Assembly (NCBI GenBank): GCA_900642245.1
Contig: CAAAJI010001008.1
Span: 1-15,497 of the forward strand
DNA length: 15,497 bases
Origin: Fragilaria radians
Taxonomy: Eukaryota; Bacillariophyta; Fragilariophyceae; Fragilariales; Fragilariaceae
Direction of reading: 5' to 3'
The position numbers were made by a program, and so were the translations under genes. This document shows, one piece after another, positions 14,115 through 15,497 of this stretch. The notes beneath the pieces were generated by a model. That model did not search any database. It was not told the DNA's origin and saw only the letters and a list, made by a program, of their open reading frames with translations. The number at the start of each line of letters is the position of its first letter. Position 1 is the first letter of the stretch.

Positions 14115-14834
14115 TCAGGCAGCGGCGCGGGCTTGCTCTTCCTCGCTATCGAGCATCCAATCGACCGCGGCGCGGGCGTGAAGCGCCGTGGTGTCGTAGA
14201 CCGGCAGCACATTGGCGCGGACGTCGACCGCCATGACCAGTTCGCTGCAGGCGAGCACGATCGCCTGGACCTTGCGCTTGCCGAGCTCGGTGATCAGCGT
14301 CTTCAGCTTGCGCTGGCTGTCGCGGACGACGCGGCCTGCGGCAAGCTCCTGGTAGATGATCCGGTCGACCTCCGTGATCCACTCCTGCTCGACGGGAACG
14401 CAAGTGATGCCGCGCGCCTCGATCCGCTCGCGGACGAAGGGCTCCGTCATGGTGAAGCGGGTGCCTAGCAGGGCGACGCGGCTGCGGCCGTCGGCGACCA
14501 GCCGGTCGGCGGTCGGGTCGGCGATGTGGATGATCGGCAGGCCTGTCTCGGCCGCGGCTGCACCTTCGACCTTGTGCGACGTGTTCGATGCCAGCAGCAA
14601 GGCATCGCACCCGCTGGCCTTGAGACGCCGCGCGGCTTCGACCACGACGCGGGCAACGCCGTCCCAGTCGCCCGCCTGCTGCATCGCGGCGAATGGCGCG
14701 AGGTCCAGGCTTTCGATTGCCAGGGATGCGCTGTGCAGCCCGCCGAGGCGAGCCGCGACGAGGCGATTGATATGCTCGTAATAAAGCGCGGTCGAAGCCC
14801 AGCTCGTCCCGCCGATGATACCCAGCTTTTTCAT
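14115..14834 (-). CDS. Aspartate/glutamate racemase family protein
   Basis: 239 aa, full length. Family members interconvert L- and D-forms of Asp, Glu or related amino acids without a cofactor, usually with a Cys/Cys acid-base pair. The N-terminal IGGTSWASTALYYEHIN (7-23) and the second catalytic block VLACSEL (Cys196) are intact. The first block reads LLASNTSHK, with Ser83 where most racemases have Cys. A non-Cys residue (Thr) at this position is known in an E. coli L-Asp/Glu-specific racemase, so activity is possible but substrate and stereochemistry are open. The ATG at 14832-14834 follows a GGGAGGGGGG tract. It lies 93 nt downstream of pntB. Confidence 0.88.
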   Translation of the reverse strand: MKKLGIIGGTSWASTALYYEHINRLVAARLGGLHSASLAIESLDLAPFAAMQQAGDWDGVARVVVEAARRLKASGCDALLLASNTSHKVEGAAAAETGLPIIHIADPTADRLVADGRSRVALLGTRFTMTEPFVRERIEARGITCVPVEQEWITEVDRIIYQELAAGRVVRDSQRKLKTLITELGKRKVQAIVLACSELVMAVDVRANVLPVYDTTALHARAAVDWMLDSEEEQARAAA

Positions 14835-14847
14835 GGCGAACCCCCCT

Positions 14848-14894
14848 CCCCGGCCGGCGCCCGCCGGGGGTTCCGGCTGGGGGCTTGAACCCAG
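14848..14894 (-). promoter_or_regulatory. GC-rich leader with overlapping hairpins upstream of the racemase gene
   Basis: Three stems can be drawn. CTGGG/CCCAG spans 14877-14894 with an 8-nt loop. GCCGG/CCGGC spans 14863-14877. CCCCGGC/GCCGGGG has arms 14848-14854 and 14863-14869. The last two use the same bases 14863-14867, so they cannot form together. The 14848-14869 stem abuts the purine-rich ribosome site (14841-14847) of the racemase. There is no T-run, so a simple terminator for pntB is unlikely. A regulatory role is inference. Confidence 0.35.
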
Positions 14895-14927
14895 TTGCTC
14901 GGCGGGCAGCGTAACTGTGAAAAGCTG

Positions 14928-15497
14928 TTAACCCAAGGCCTTAACGATCTCCTCGACCATTTTCTTGGCGTCCGACAAAAGCATCATCGTGTTGTCGCGG
15001 TAGAAGAGTTCGTTATCGACACCGGCATAGCCCGCGCCGCCCATCGATCGCTTGATGAACAGCACCGTTCGCGCCTTTTCGACGTCCAGCACGGGCATGC
15101 CGTAAATCGGCGACGTCTTGTCGGTCTTCGCAGCTGGATTGGTGACGTCATTGGCCCCGATTACGAACGCCACATCGGCTTGCGCGAACTCGCTGTTGAT
15201 ATCCTCCAGCTCGAATACCTCGTCATAAGGCACGTTGGCTTCGGCCAGCAGCACGTTCATGTGGCCCGGCATGCGTCCCGCAACGGGGTGGATCGCATAT
15301 TTGACCTCGACCCCCTGCTCCTTGAGCATATCGCCCATTTCCCGAAGCGTATGTTGGGCCTGCGCCACCGCCATGCCGTAACCGGGGACGATGATCACCC
15401 TGTCCGCCTGCTGCATCAGGAAGGCGGCATCCTCGGCCGAGCCGCGCTTGTACGGCCGGTCGATGGCCGCTGCTTCGCCCGACGAGGCGACCGCGCC
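14928..15497 (-). CDS. pntB: NAD(P) transhydrogenase beta subunit PntB (C-terminal part, cut by window edge)
   Basis: The last 189 codons are present; the start lies beyond the right edge. This is domain III of the proton-pumping transhydrogenase, the cytoplasmic NADP(H)-binding domain, which couples hydride transfer between NADH and NADP+ to proton flow. Clear markers in order: VPGYGMAVAQAQ (Rossmann-like glycine motif), HPVAGRMPGHMNVLLAEA, IGANDVTNPAA, PIYGMPVLDVEKA, then KRSM and GYAGVDNELF. The reading frame is open to the window edge, so the ATG at 15416 is internal. The stop TAA at 14928-14930 is followed by a 93-nt gap and the racemase gene. Confidence 0.97.
   Translation of the reverse strand, partial: GAVASSGEAAAIDRPYKRGSAEDAAFLMQQADRVIIVPGYGMAVAQAQHTLREMGDMLKEQGVEVKYAIHPVAGRMPGHMNVLLAEANVPYDEVFELEDINSEFAQADVAFVIGANDVTNPAAKTDKTSPIYGMPVLDVEKARTVLFIKRSMGGAGYAGVDNELFYRDNTMMLLSDAKKMVEEIVKALG

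Noticed and set aside
14877..14894. tRNA T-arm-like stem-loop suggesting a tRNA or attachment-site remnant
   Set aside because: No acceptor, D or anticodon arms fit between the pntB stop and the racemase start, and no integrase or repeats are nearby; treated only as part of the leader structure.
14928..14944. TTAA...TTAA pair resembling a CtrA box
   Set aside because: The spacer is 9 nt rather than the 7 of the CtrA consensus, and one half lies in the pntB stop codon.

Overview
The window is a GC-rich chromosomal segment. Its gene content and protein sequences point to an alphaproteobacterium of the sphingomonad group (Sphingomonadales). The clues are an nuo cluster directly downstream of efp and an inositol-monophosphatase gene, alphaproteobacterial forms of NuoB/C/D/E/F, RecO and ApaG, and small proteins that resemble sphingomonad families. 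This placement is my inference from the proteins; no database search was possible. Almost everything is coded on the minus strand, so the genes read from right to left. I see no rRNA, tRNA, CRISPR array, insertion sequence or phage gene, and no gene-free stretch longer than 300 bases.

In transcription order: the 3' part of pntB (14928-15497, transhydrogenase beta subunit), an Asp/Glu-racemase-family gene (14115-14834) with a GC-rich structured leader, and a small C/H..CxxC protein (13788-14018). One plus-strand gene (13537-13776, a small membrane protein) diverges from uvrC. Next comes a DNA-repair/stress run uvrC-recO-apaG-metallophosphatase (9502-13460). It is followed by a cell-envelope pair, an L,D-transpeptidase and an M23 peptidase (7593-9285), with a recognisable promoter, and then efp-suhB (6117-7492).

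The left 6 kb is the respiratory complex I operon nuoA-B-C-D-E-F-G (nuoG only as its first 26 full codons). Every junction from nuoA to nuoG overlaps, by 1, 4 or 10 nt, which suggests translational coupling along the whole operon. Three extra genes are threaded into this chain without breaking the pattern. Two are very small, mutually similar membrane proteins between nuoE and nuoF (55 and 46 aa). The third is a predicted exported 206-aa protein between nuoF and nuoG, built from an internal duplication in which each half carries two cysteines exactly 36 residues apart. NuoC also carries a charged, Ala/Pro/Lys-rich C-terminal extension of about 97 residues.

The extra genes inside the complex I operon are the best candidates here for something undescribed. 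They could be accessory subunits, assembly factors or linked passengers, and the sequence alone does not decide which. The racemase, which has Ser at the usual first catalytic Cys position, and its leader, which can form mutually exclusive hairpins, are secondary points of interest.
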